This document shows, one piece after another, positions 25,177-33,434 of a DNA stretch of 64,000 nucleotides (position 1 is its first letter; each line of letters opens with the position of its first letter). The stretch is from Ferrovum sp. JA12 (GTDB taxonomy: Bacteria; Pseudomonadota; Gammaproteobacteria; Burkholderiales; Ferrovaceae), in assembly GCF_001431705.1 (NCBI RefSeq), contig NZ_LJWX01000002.1, positions 248,001-312,000 of the forward strand, given 5' to 3'. The notes under the pieces are model-generated. The model did no database searches, was not told the DNA's origin, and saw only the letters and a list, made by a program, of their open reading frames with translations. The position numbers were made by a program, and so were the translations under genes.

Positions 25177-26273
25177 TCTGACATAACTACTTACAAATGG
25201 TGGGGTTACCCGGTTTGATAGAGGTTCGAATCTTTATCAAACAACGCGCATAAGCGCAAAGGAGTAATCCCATGAATAGTGTTCAACAAAACCTTATAAA
25301 ACACAATCTTGGTTTGCTGAATTCAGCTGCTGAAGTGGGTAATGTGTCTCGTGCTTGTCAAGTAATAGGCTTTTCAAGAGATACCTTTTATCACTATTAG
25401 GCAGCTAGAGATGATGGTGGTATTGAGGTCTTGATCGATGCTAAGCATAAAAAGCTTGATTTAAAAAAACATGTTGAAGAAAAAACCGAGCGTGCTGTAT
25501 CGGCGTTTGCTATAGAATTTCCAGCTTTGGCCAATTACGCGCCTCCAATGAACTGCGTCAACGAGGAATATTTATCTCTCCATCAGGAGTTAGATCAGTG
25601 TGGCTACGGCATAATTTGGCTTCGTTCAAAAAACGGCTTGGCGCATTAGAAAAACATGTAGCGCAAACTGGAGAGGTATTAACAGAAGCCCAAGTTCAAG
25701 TCCTGAAAAGAAAGTAAGATGATGATATAACTATCGGTGAGATTGAGACTGCCCACCCTAGTTATCTCGGTAGCCAAGATACGTTTTACGTAGGTAATAT
25801 CACAGGAGCGGGAAGGATATACCAACAGACCTTTGTTGACACTTACTCCAAATGGGACAGCACTAAACTTTACACAACAAAAACTCCCATCACGGCAGCA
25901 GATCTACTCAATGACAGAGTATTGTCCTTCTTTGCTGAACAGGGTATGGGAATTATTCGTTTGTTAACAGATCGAAGTACAGAGTATTGCAGTAAAGCTG
26001 AAACCCAAGATTATGAGTTGTGTCTAGCCTTAAACGACATCGAGCATACAAAAACCAAAGTGTATCATCCACAAACGAATGACATTTGTAGGCGGTTTCA
26101 TAAAGCCATCTTATAAGAGTTTTATCAAGTCACCTTCAGAGGTAAGATTTACAGAGGTATTGAAGAGCTTCCATCTGATTTAGATAATTGGCTGGATTAT
26201 TACAATAACAATAGAATACATTAAGGAAAAATGTGTTCCTGACAGTTACTACATAAATCGGGTAACTGTCAGA
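25177..26273 (+). mobile_element. Decayed IS481-family insertion sequence
   Basis: The left end begins TCTGACATAACTAC and the right end on the reverse strand begins TCTGACAGTTACCC, giving a shared TCTGACA start. A dead transposase gene lies between. The right end falls exactly where the macro-domain gene is cut. An extra inverted repeat (TGACAGTTAC/GTAACTGTCA, 26240-26269) lies inside the right end. The element appears old. Confidence 0.65.
25272..26223 (+). pseudogene. IS481-type transposase pseudogene
   Basis: ATG 25272 starts MNSVQQNLIKHNLGLLNSAA, followed by GNVSRACQVIGFSRDTFYHY, the helix-turn-helix of IS481 transposases, and then an in-frame stop. Later fragments in several frames recover IETAHPSYLGSQDTFYV, RIYQQTFVDTYSKW, LLTDRSTEYC and a KVYHPQTNDIC block, the integrase core. 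At least three stops or frameshifts make it inactive. Confidence 0.85.
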
Positions 26274-26705
26274 TTAAATCGCGATTAGTACAAGGACGTT
26301 AATGATGATTTCAGCAGACCACTCTGGTGGGAACTTGAAAACGTCAGTTCCGACCGCGGGCATGGTCATTGATTTGATTCCTGCTTCTTTGGCCACACGA
26401 AGAGTCTGCGCAACGGCAAGGTCGAGGTATTTCTCTGGGTGATCGTCATTGATGAAGCTAGCTGCCCTCGTGTGAATCACAAATGGGTTTGGCAGTTCAA
26501 AGCCGGGGGTCACAATCGCTTCACCCAGCGCAATAGGCGAATGGCGACGGCAGTATTGCTCTAGCTCTGGCCCGGCTGCAGTATGAATTGCACCGGCAAC
26601 GCCCGATCCAAAACGAAGGTTGGCATTGGCTGAGTTAACCAAGGCATCCACGTCGGGTTGATGGACGATGTTGCCTATGACGATTTCAATCTGCATGAAG
26701 TTCAA
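26274..26705 (-). pseudogene. Macro-domain protein, C-terminally truncated
   Basis: 143 codons. MQIEIVIGNIVHQPDVDALV, then NSANANLRFGSGVAGAIHTA is the ADP-ribose-binding part of a macro domain, and the fold continues to VGTDVFKFPPEWSAE. The protein then runs to a stop formed at the IS481 end and lacks the last helices expected of a 170-180-residue domain. Macro domains bind or remove ADP-ribose. The gene sits 5 bp after the small repeat protein, in an operon divergent from the WYL-led defence genes. It may retain partial function, but truncation is likely. Confidence 0.75.
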
Positions 26706-26710
26706 ATATC

Positions 26711-27001
26711 TTAAAAATCGTCGAAGTCATTTCTGGATTTTCTGGAGCCGACCCCAAAGTCGTCGCTTGGATTGTTAAAAACAGCGCCAATTCCGGTGGC
26801 CGTGCTACCCATGCGAGTGCTGCCGTCAGTGCTGAAGCTTCCCATCTGAGTGAAAACAGACCCATCTGACCCAAAGGTGGTTGAGCCCATCTTTGTGTAG
26901 GTAGTGCCGTCGGACGATACGCTGGTGGTATCCGAGACTTTTTGCAAAGTCTCCCCTGAATCGGAGACAGCGAATCGCCCCAAGATTTGCCAAAAAGACA
27001 T
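26711..27001 (-). CDS. Small Gly/Ser/Asp-repeat protein
   Basis: About 96 residues starting MSFWQILGRF. The middle is made of short repeats with the pattern SDGTTYTKMGSTTFGSDGS, then VFTQMGSFSTDGSTRMGS, which suggests a regular beta structure. ATG 27001 is preferred because AGGAG lies 6 bases upstream; the ATG at 27007 leaves no spacing. I recognise similar GSTTFGSDG proteins only as uncharacterised. It heads a two-gene operon with the macro-domain gene and is divergent from the WYL regulator. Confidence 0.65.
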   Translation of the reverse strand: MSFWQILGRFAVSDSGETLQKVSDTTSVSSDGTTYTKMGSTTFGSDGSVFTQMGSFSTDGSTRMGSTATGIGAVFNNPSDDFGVGSRKSRNDFDDF

Positions 27002-27074
27002 GTTCATCTCCTAAAAGTGATGATTTCGGTCCAAGCGACCGGGTACGACCTTCTCGTTCAAAAAATTCTAGCAC

Positions 27075-27115
27075 CAATGACGCATATCTGCATCAAAATG
27101 ATTAAGTGCAGTCAT
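27075..27115. promoter_or_regulatory. Candidate operator: interrupted palindrome in the divergent promoter region
   Basis: Between the repeat-protein operon and the WYL gene, AATGAC (27075) with CTGCA (27087) is mirrored by TGCAG (27106) and GTCATT (27110-27115). A dimeric winged-helix regulator such as the WYL protein could bind this site and control both directions. No experimentally known operator was matched. Confidence 0.4.
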
Positions 27116-27162
27116 TGAATATGCTAGAGTGGAACATTCGCAAATAAGGTGGAGACAAATCC

Positions 27163-28068
27163 GTGGTCAACAAACGTGTCGCTGCTGCACTTGACGACCT
27201 GACGCAGACGCAAAGAGAGCGACTTTTCTACATTGAAGTCAAAGCTTTCTTCTGTGGCGATCTGACCCGCGCGGATATTGAGAGACGCTTTGGGGTCAAA
27301 CCTGCAGCTTCAGCACGCGACCTAAGCACATACCGTCGCCTGGCACCACTCAACCTCTTCTACGACGCAGGTCACCGCAAGTACGCGACGACCGACCGCT
27401 TCACACCCTTGTTTGAACACTCAGCAGAGCGCGTTCTCACCTGGTTCCGAGCAGGCTTTGGCGACAACATGGACCAGAAGCTCAAGCGCTCTGTCCCCTG
27501 TGAAAGCGCCAGCGACCTGGTCAAACCCGAAATCGAAACACTGGCGACGCTCACACGTGCCATTGCGGGAAGACGCCAGGTCAAGGTCAACTACCTGTCT
27601 TTGACCTCTGGAGCCTCAACAAAGACGCTGTGCCCTCTAGCCTTGGCCGACACAGGCCTGCGTTGGCATTTGCGCGCATATGACCGTGAGCGAGGCCGCT
27701 TTGCCGACTTTGCATTGACTCGGATCGTCAAGGCCAAGGCCATTGATCAGCCCATCCCGGTCGAAGAACAAATTGAATCAGATGTGCAGTGGGCACGGCT
27801 GGTCCATATCGAGCTGGTGCCCCACCCAGGCATTGCCCACCCCAAGGCGATCGAGGCCGACTTCATGATGCACAACGGCATGCTGGCGCTTGACATGCGA
27901 GCTCCACTCGTCGGTTATGCCTTAAGACGCTGGTCGGTAGATTGCTCGGCCAAGCACAGCCTTGACCCCAAAGAGCACCATCTTTGGCTGAAGAATTCAC
28001 AAACACTTTACGGCGTTGAAAGCGCTGCTTTGGCTCCCGGATACAACAACACGGTTGATTCAAAGTGA
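27163..28068 (+). CDS. WYL-domain transcriptional regulator, BrxR/CapW-like
   Basis: 301 residues. The N-terminal winged helix (RLFYIEVKAFFCGDLTRADI, then ERRFGVKPAASARDLSTYRR) is followed by the WYL domain from about residue 125 (GRRQVKVNYLSLTSG, ALADTGLRWHLRAYD) and a C-terminal extension (RRWSVDCSAKH). This three-part plan is that of BrxR/CapW repressors that control BREX, CBASS and other defence operons. The GTG start has GGTGGAG upstream. The long helicase gene follows after 60 bp. It is likely the local repressor, responding to a nucleic-acid-type ligand. Confidence 0.85.
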   Translation: MVNKRVAAALDDLTQTQRERLFYIEVKAFFCGDLTRADIERRFGVKPAASARDLSTYRRLAPLNLFYDAGHRKYATTDRFTPLFEHSAERVLTWFRAGFGDNMDQKLKRSVPCESASDLVKPEIETLATLTRAIAGRRQVKVNYLSLTSGASTKTLCPLALADTGLRWHLRAYDRERGRFADFALTRIVKAKAIDQPIPVEEQIESDVQWARLVHIELVPHPGIAHPKAIEADFMMHNGMLALDMRAPLVGYALRRWSVDCSAKHSLDPKEHHLWLKNSQTLYGVESAALAPGYNNTVDSK

Positions 28069-28128
28069 TGAATGCCATGAACTGCTGCAAAAAACATAAA
28101 ACAAAATTCAATCAAAAGGGGCCACGTC

Positions 28129-31100
28129 ATGGACGTTTTTGACCTTCGACAACAGATCGTTCAAGACTATGCCAATTTCGCACGATCTTTTACGAGAGTT
28201 CGAGCCGATGATTTGAAGCGTCAGATTGACGAGATCTACGCGAAAGATCAATTTTGGCCTGAGCCCTTACTGCAGATCACCCCCTACTACGAGCGAGGTG
28301 CATCCTTAGATGAACTTGCTGCATCAGGCGAAGTAACCTCAACTACAGCCTCTATTTTTAGAGTACCCGATGAACCAGAATTACCACTGCAATTGCACAC
28401 TCACCAGGTGCAAGCCCTAGCAGCGGCAAAGCAGGGTCGAAGTTATGTAGTCACCACTGGCACGGGTTCGGGTAAATCGCTTTGTTTTTTTGTGCCCATC
28501 ATCGACGCAATCTTGCGGGCCAAAGCGACTGATAAAACAAAGAAGACAAGAGCGATCATCGTTTATCCAATGAACGCTTTGGCAAACAGCCAAATGGAAG
28601 AACTTGAGAAATTTCTCAAGCATGTCCAGCCAGCGCAGCCAATCACGTTCGCTAGATACACAGGCCAGGAAGGCGATGAGGAGCGCAAAAGCGTCGCAGC
28701 TAATCCGCCAGATATCTTATTGACCAACTTCATGATGTTGGAATATCTGATGACTCGCCAAGATGCAACAGACCAACAAGTTATCGGGCATTGTCAGAAC
28801 CTGCGCTATCTTGTTCTTGATGAACTACATACATATCGCGGACGTCAAGGTGCAGATGTTGCATTGCTTGTTCGCCGCATTCGAGCGCTACTCGCTCCCG
28901 AAGGATTGCAGTGCATCGGTACATCTGCAACGATGGCTAGTGGTTCAGCAGAAGACCGCAGTACCGCTGTAGCTGCTGTCGCATCAAAACTATTTGGCGT
29001 ACCCGTTCTACCATCAGACATCATCGGCGAGACCCTTGTTCGCGCAACAAATCCCAGTCTGCATAACGATTCCGTAAAAAACCAACTTGCACCGGCAATT
29101 GAGGCGGGCTTGTCACCCTCAATTACTGATGCCGAACTTGTTTTGCACCCGCTTTCAATCTGGATTGAAACTCGCCTTGGACTCACTTGGGAGGATGCCA
29201 AATGGGTTCGGGCAAGACCCCAAACGCTACAAAATGCCGCGCAGTGGTTGTCTGAAGATTCAGGACTAGCGCATGAAAAGTGTTCTCATTTCCTCCGCCA
29301 ATTTTTACTAGTGACTTCTCTGGCCGAGGCGGATCGCTCAGGTGGACATAACACCGGTAAGCGCGGTTTTTTTGCATTCAAGTTACATCAATTTATCTCG
29401 GGTGCAGGTACAGCCTACGCAACGGTTGAGGCACCTGGAAAGCGTACGCTCACAGTTAATGCTCAACAGTTCCTGCCGGATCAACCTGAAAAGCGACTCT
29501 ATCCCGTTCACTTTTGCAGGGATTGTGGTCAGGAATACCACCCCATTTTTCTTGAACTGGGTGCGCAAGCACAGGTTCTTCCGCGTGAAATTGATGATGT
29601 GCCGCCAACGATCAAGCGCAGCGAAGAATCGGAGGGATTAGATCGTCCCCAATATGGCTTTTTGATGCCTGAACCTCAGGACAGCCAGTTCGAGTTTTCA
29701 GGAAAAGATGAAGACTACCCAGACGCTTGGCTTGAAGAAGATCGCCACGGCGATATCCGACTTAAAAAAGATGCTCGAAAAAACAAAGCTGAACGAATCG
29801 CTGTGGAGCCCACAGGCCAGATTGGTTCTGGAACTTACGCCTGGTTTATTCCGGGGAAATTCCGTTTTTGCTTGAACTGCAAGGTAGTCCATTCGGCACA
29901 AGGTAAGGACAAAAACCGACTTGCAGCACTGTCTGCCGAGGGGAGATCGTCAGCGACCACTCTCCTTACGCACTCAGTACTACGTTGGATGCATTCTCAA
30001 GAATCAATACCGGTCGATCGCCGCAAGATGCTGGGGTTTACCGACAACAGACAAGACGCGGCTCTTCAGGCAGGACACTTTAACGACTTCTTATTTGTCA
30101 GTCTTTTCAGGGCAGCATTTTTGGGGGCTGTGAAAGCTGCTGGCGCTGAGGGACTCTCTGCAGATCGACTGGGCCTTGCGGTATTCAAGTCATTAGGTTT
30201 TGAGCGCTTAGGAGAAGCGGGTCTTCGCTCAGAGTGGCTGCTGGACGCAGAACTGCAAGGCGCAAATTTTGTGAATGCACAGAAAGCAATGCGTCAAGTG
30301 CTTGCCTACCGCGCATGGTTTGATCAGCGTCGTGGGTGGCGGTTTACCAATCCCAACCTTGAACAACTAGGTCTTGTTCGCGTTGAATATATTGGACTCG
30401 ACGACCTTTGCAGTAATGACCTCAATTTCGCAGATGCCCCTCCTTTATTGGCCGGGTCCAGTCCAGAAGTTCGAAAGCGTGCCTACCGAGTGTTGTTGGA
30501 TGTCATGCGTCAAGGTTTAGCGCTTGACCCAGAAGTTTTAGAGCCTGCTGAGCAGGAAACCTTGCGCAGTCGATCTCTCAATACGCTTAGATCACCCTGG
30601 GGGCTCGGTAGAGAAGAACAAATGCGTACTGCACGTTACCTGCTGGAGTTCCCTCCCGCACGTCGTGAAAATTCGCTAGCGGATGAAGATAAATTATTAA
30701 GGGCTGGCTTCCTCTCAGGCCTTGGGCGTGATTTGCGTAAGCCCGATTTGTGGGAGAGGTCAGACGCACGAACACTTAAGCGTCCCGACTATCAAAAGCT
30801 ATTGAGTTGCATGTTGCAAGTTGCAGGCAAAGCTGGCCTGGTTGCACAGGTTTCAACTCCGTTCGGTACGACACCAGGTTGGCAACTTAAGAATGCCTGT
30901 ATTGAATTTCACCTTGGCGAAGGCAGGTCTGAGCGAGGCGGTATGGACAACGCCTTTTTCAGGTCGTTGTACCTCAACTTGTCTCAGGCGATTTCATCCG
31001 ACTTTCACTATTTTGGTTTTGAAGCGAGAGAGCACACTGCGCAGGTCGATAAAAACCGGCGCGAGGCCCGCGAAATGCGCTTTCGTTATGGCTCAGAAGA

Positions 31101-33423
31101 CAAAAAGAGACTTGCTGAAAACGCCAAAAAATTGAACGAGCTAGGAGAGCATCAACGGTTCTTACCGGTTCTCTTTTGCTCTCCCACTATGGAGCTTGGC
31201 GTCGATATTTCAGCATTGAACACGGTGTACTTGCGAAACATGCCGCCAACGCCAGCCAACTATGCGCAGCGCAGTGGTCGCGCAGGGCGAAGTGGTATGC
31301 CTGCTTTGGTGCTGACCTACTGCGCAGCGCGCAGTCCACATGATCAATACTTTTTTGCCGATCCTCCTGGCATGGTTCACGGTGAGGTTCGAGCCCCCAC
31401 CCTAGACCTGGGCAATGAAGAGTTAGTGCGAAGTCATTTGCAGGCTGTTTGGCTGGCATGTACCAACACGCCAATCAGCGCAGCAATCTCGGAGGTCGTT
31501 GAACCTAATGAAGAAAAAGACTTACCCCTTTATTCAACGGTAAGTGAGTCACTCGCCAAGCCAGAAATCGCTCCACTTGCTGCTGAGCGCATCAAGAAGG
31601 TTCTGGCCCTTTTACAAGTTGAACTCAACCCCGAAGATGCTCCATGGTTCCGTGGTACAGATGTTTTAACAAAAGACATTACTGATTTGGCGCTTAAACG
31701 CTTCAACGATGCCTTCGACCGTTGGCGTGAACTTTTCCGAAGTGCCGCTAGACAACGCGACCAGTCACGCCGAACAATGGATACACACAACTTGCCACAG
31801 CGTGAGCGGGATGCGGCTCGTTCCTTACACGCGCAAGCCATTGATCAACTCAACCTGTTACAACGGGGCTCAGACAGCTCAGCAAGCGATTTTTATACTT
31901 ATCGGTACCTTGCAACAGAGGCATTCCTACCTGGCTATAACTTCCCTCGCTTGCCATTAACTGCCTTTATTCCTGGTAGCGGCGACCGCAACACCAAAGG
32001 CGCATATCTTCAGCGTCCTCGATTTTTGGCCCTCTCCGAATTCGGACCAAGAAGTCTCGTGTATCACGAAGGTAGGGCATACAGGGTTACTGCCGCTCAG
32101 CTATCGACACGTGGTGAATCGGCAGCTGGCAGCATGCTCAATACGGATACAGCAACTATCTGCCGCAGTTGCGGTGGTGCACATTTCCATTCCGATCCTG
32201 CTGACCGTGGGCGCAGCCATTGCTGGGCGTGCGAGGCTCCACTAACAGACAACGCCGATATCGTTTTGAATCTGTACCGCATTGAAAACGTTCGCACTTC
32301 ACCGGCAGAGCGTATTACGGTAAATGATGAAGAACGTCAGCACCAAGGATTTGATCTACAAACGATTTTCAGGTGGGCTCGACGCGAAAGTGGCCATCCA
32401 GACGTACGGACAGTCAGGGCAGAAGATGCTGAGGGCGCAATCGCCACGCTTCGTTATGGACCAGGTGCTGAGATAAGCAGACTGAACAAAGGATTGCGTC
32501 GCCGTGCTAACCAGACTCAACACGGCTTTGCTGTGAACCCCTTGAATGGCAATTGGGCCAAGATGGATGAGGATGATGGCGCGGAACCGGATCCAACGCG
32601 AACTTCCAACCAGTTGATTGTTCCTTGGGTTATGGACCGAAAGAACGCGTTGCTGCTTCAGCTTTCAGAAGAAGGCGCACCTGAAATAACCGTTGCAACA
32701 GTTCAATACGCATTGAAGCGCGGCATTGAGTCTGTCTATCAACTGGAAGAATCCGAGCTACTGGCCGAGCCATTGCCAGACAGGAAGAATCGAAGTGGTG
32801 TGCTTTTTTACGAAGCCACTGAAGGCGGTGCTGGCGTATTAACTCGACTAGTGCATGACGAAGAGGCTGTGGCAAGGGTTGCATATGCAGCTCTTAAAGT
32901 ACTGCACTTTGATCTTCCAGCATACGGCGAGCCTCTTCCTGCCGCAGATCATTTGCATGACGTGAACGGAACAAAATGTGTAGCTGGCTGCTATCGCTGT
33001 GTTTTGTCTTATTACAACCAACCCGATCACTTGGTTATAGATAGGCGCGACAAGGCAGCACGTGCTTTGCTACTGCGTCTGGCAGGTGTCAAAACGCAAC
33101 TGCTTGCTGCAACTGATATCGGGCCGCCACCCAGTGCACAAGGAGCATCCAGTGATTCGTCAGAATCACCAACGGCAGCTTCTGCGGAATCTTTAATGGG
33201 ATTCAATGCGGCGAAGTTAGGACTTCCCGAGCCCAGTGAAACTGGCGCGACTTTGGCGGAGGTAGCCACTATTGCGCTTTGGCGAAGCAAACGAATTGCA
33301 TTGGTCTTGGAGGGCACATCGCCCAACCCATTGATCGATCGTGGCCTGGAGGTCGTTCTATGGCCGCTATCGCCTTCGGGCCAAGAGGAAGCTGTAAAAA
33401 AGCTCACCAGTCTACTTAATTGA
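28129..33423 (+). CDS. Giant SF2 helicase with C-terminal DUF1998 (DrmA/DrmB-like)
   Basis: 1764 residues. Walker A GTGSGKS is at 111-117 and a DEAH-type box DELH near 231. The C-terminal helicase motifs (ELGVDISALNTVYLRNMPPT and QRSGRAGRSG) lie near 1020-1050. Between them is a large insert with a zinc-type FCRDCGQEY near 461. Further Cys clusters are at about 1344 (CRSCGG ... CWACEA), and DUF1998 near 1600-1650 holds GTKCVAGCYRCVLSYY. This arrangement puts DrmA-like helicase and DrmB-like DUF1998 features in one chain. It is related to MrfA/YprA-type helicases but more than twice as long. First enzyme of the defence operon; 11 bp to the next gene. Confidence 0.85.
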   Translation: MDVFDLRQQIVQDYANFARSFTRVRADDLKRQIDEIYAKDQFWPEPLLQITPYYERGASLDELAASGEVTSTTASIFRVPDEPELPLQLHTHQVQALAAAKQGRSYVVTTGTGSGKSLCFFVPIIDAILRAKATDKTKKTRAIIVYPMNALANSQMEELEKFLKHVQPAQPITFARYTGQEGDEERKSVAANPPDILLTNFMMLEYLMTRQDATDQQVIGHCQNLRYLVLDELHTYRGRQGADVALLVRRIRALLAPEGLQCIGTSATMASGSAEDRSTAVAAVASKLFGVPVLPSDIIGETLVRATNPSLHNDSVKNQLAPAIEAGLSPSITDAELVLHPLSIWIETRLGLTWEDAKWVRARPQTLQNAAQWLSEDSGLAHEKCSHFLRQFLLVTSLAEADRSGGHNTGKRGFFAFKLHQFISGAGTAYATVEAPGKRTLTVNAQQFLPDQPEKRLYPVHFCRDCGQEYHPIFLELGAQAQVLPREIDDVPPTIKRSEESEGLDRPQYGFLMPEPQDSQFEFSGKDEDYPDAWLEEDRHGDIRLKKDARKNKAERIAVEPTGQIGSGTYAWFIPGKFRFCLNCKVVHSAQGKDKNRLAALSAEGRSSATTLLTHSVLRWMHSQESIPVDRRKMLGFTDNRQDAALQAGHFNDFLFVSLFRAAFLGAVKAAGAEGLSADRLGLAVFKSLGFERLGEAGLRSEWLLDAELQGANFVNAQKAMRQVLAYRAWFDQRRGWRFTNPNLEQLGLVRVEYIGLDDLCSNDLNFADAPPLLAGSSPEVRKRAYRVLLDVMRQGLALDPEVLEPAEQETLRSRSLNTLRSPWGLGREEQMRTARYLLEFPPARRENSLADEDKLLRAGFLSGLGRDLRKPDLWERSDARTLKRPDYQKLLSCMLQVAGKAGLVAQVSTPFGTTPGWQLKNACIEFHLGEGRSERGGMDNAFFRSLYLNLSQAISSDFHYFGFEAREHTAQVDKNRREAREMRFRYGSEDKKRLAENAKKLNELGEHQRFLPVLFCSPTMELGVDISALNTVYLRNMPPTPANYAQRSGRAGRSGMPALVLTYCAARSPHDQYFFADPPGMVHGEVRAPTLDLGNEELVRSHLQAVWLACTNTPISAAISEVVEPNEEKDLPLYSTVSESLAKPEIAPLAAERIKKVLALLQVELNPEDAPWFRGTDVLTKDITDLALKRFNDAFDRWRELFRSAARQRDQSRRTMDTHNLPQRERDAARSLHAQAIDQLNLLQRGSDSSASDFYTYRYLATEAFLPGYNFPRLPLTAFIPGSGDRNTKGAYLQRPRFLALSEFGPRSLVYHEGRAYRVTAAQLSTRGESAAGSMLNTDTATICRSCGGAHFHSDPADRGRSHCWACEAPLTDNADIVLNLYRIENVRTSPAERITVNDEERQHQGFDLQTIFRWARRESGHPDVRTVRAEDAEGAIATLRYGPGAEISRLNKGLRRRANQTQHGFAVNPLNGNWAKMDEDDGAEPDPTRTSNQLIVPWVMDRKNALLLQLSEEGAPEITVATVQYALKRGIESVYQLEESELLAEPLPDRKNRSGVLFYEATEGGAGVLTRLVHDEEAVARVAYAALKVLHFDLPAYGEPLPAADHLHDVNGTKCVAGCYRCVLSYYNQPDHLVIDRRDKAARALLLRLAGVKTQLLAATDIGPPPSAQGASSDSSESPTAASAESLMGFNAAKLGLPEPSETGATLAEVATIALWRSKRIALVLEGTSPNPLIDRGLEVVLWPLSPSGQEEAVKKLTSLLN

Positions 33424-33434
33424 GAAAATAATTC

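Noticed and set aside
26237-26272. Strong inverted repeat as a terminator
   Set aside because: It coincides with the IS481 right end and has no T-run on either side; better read as part of the element.
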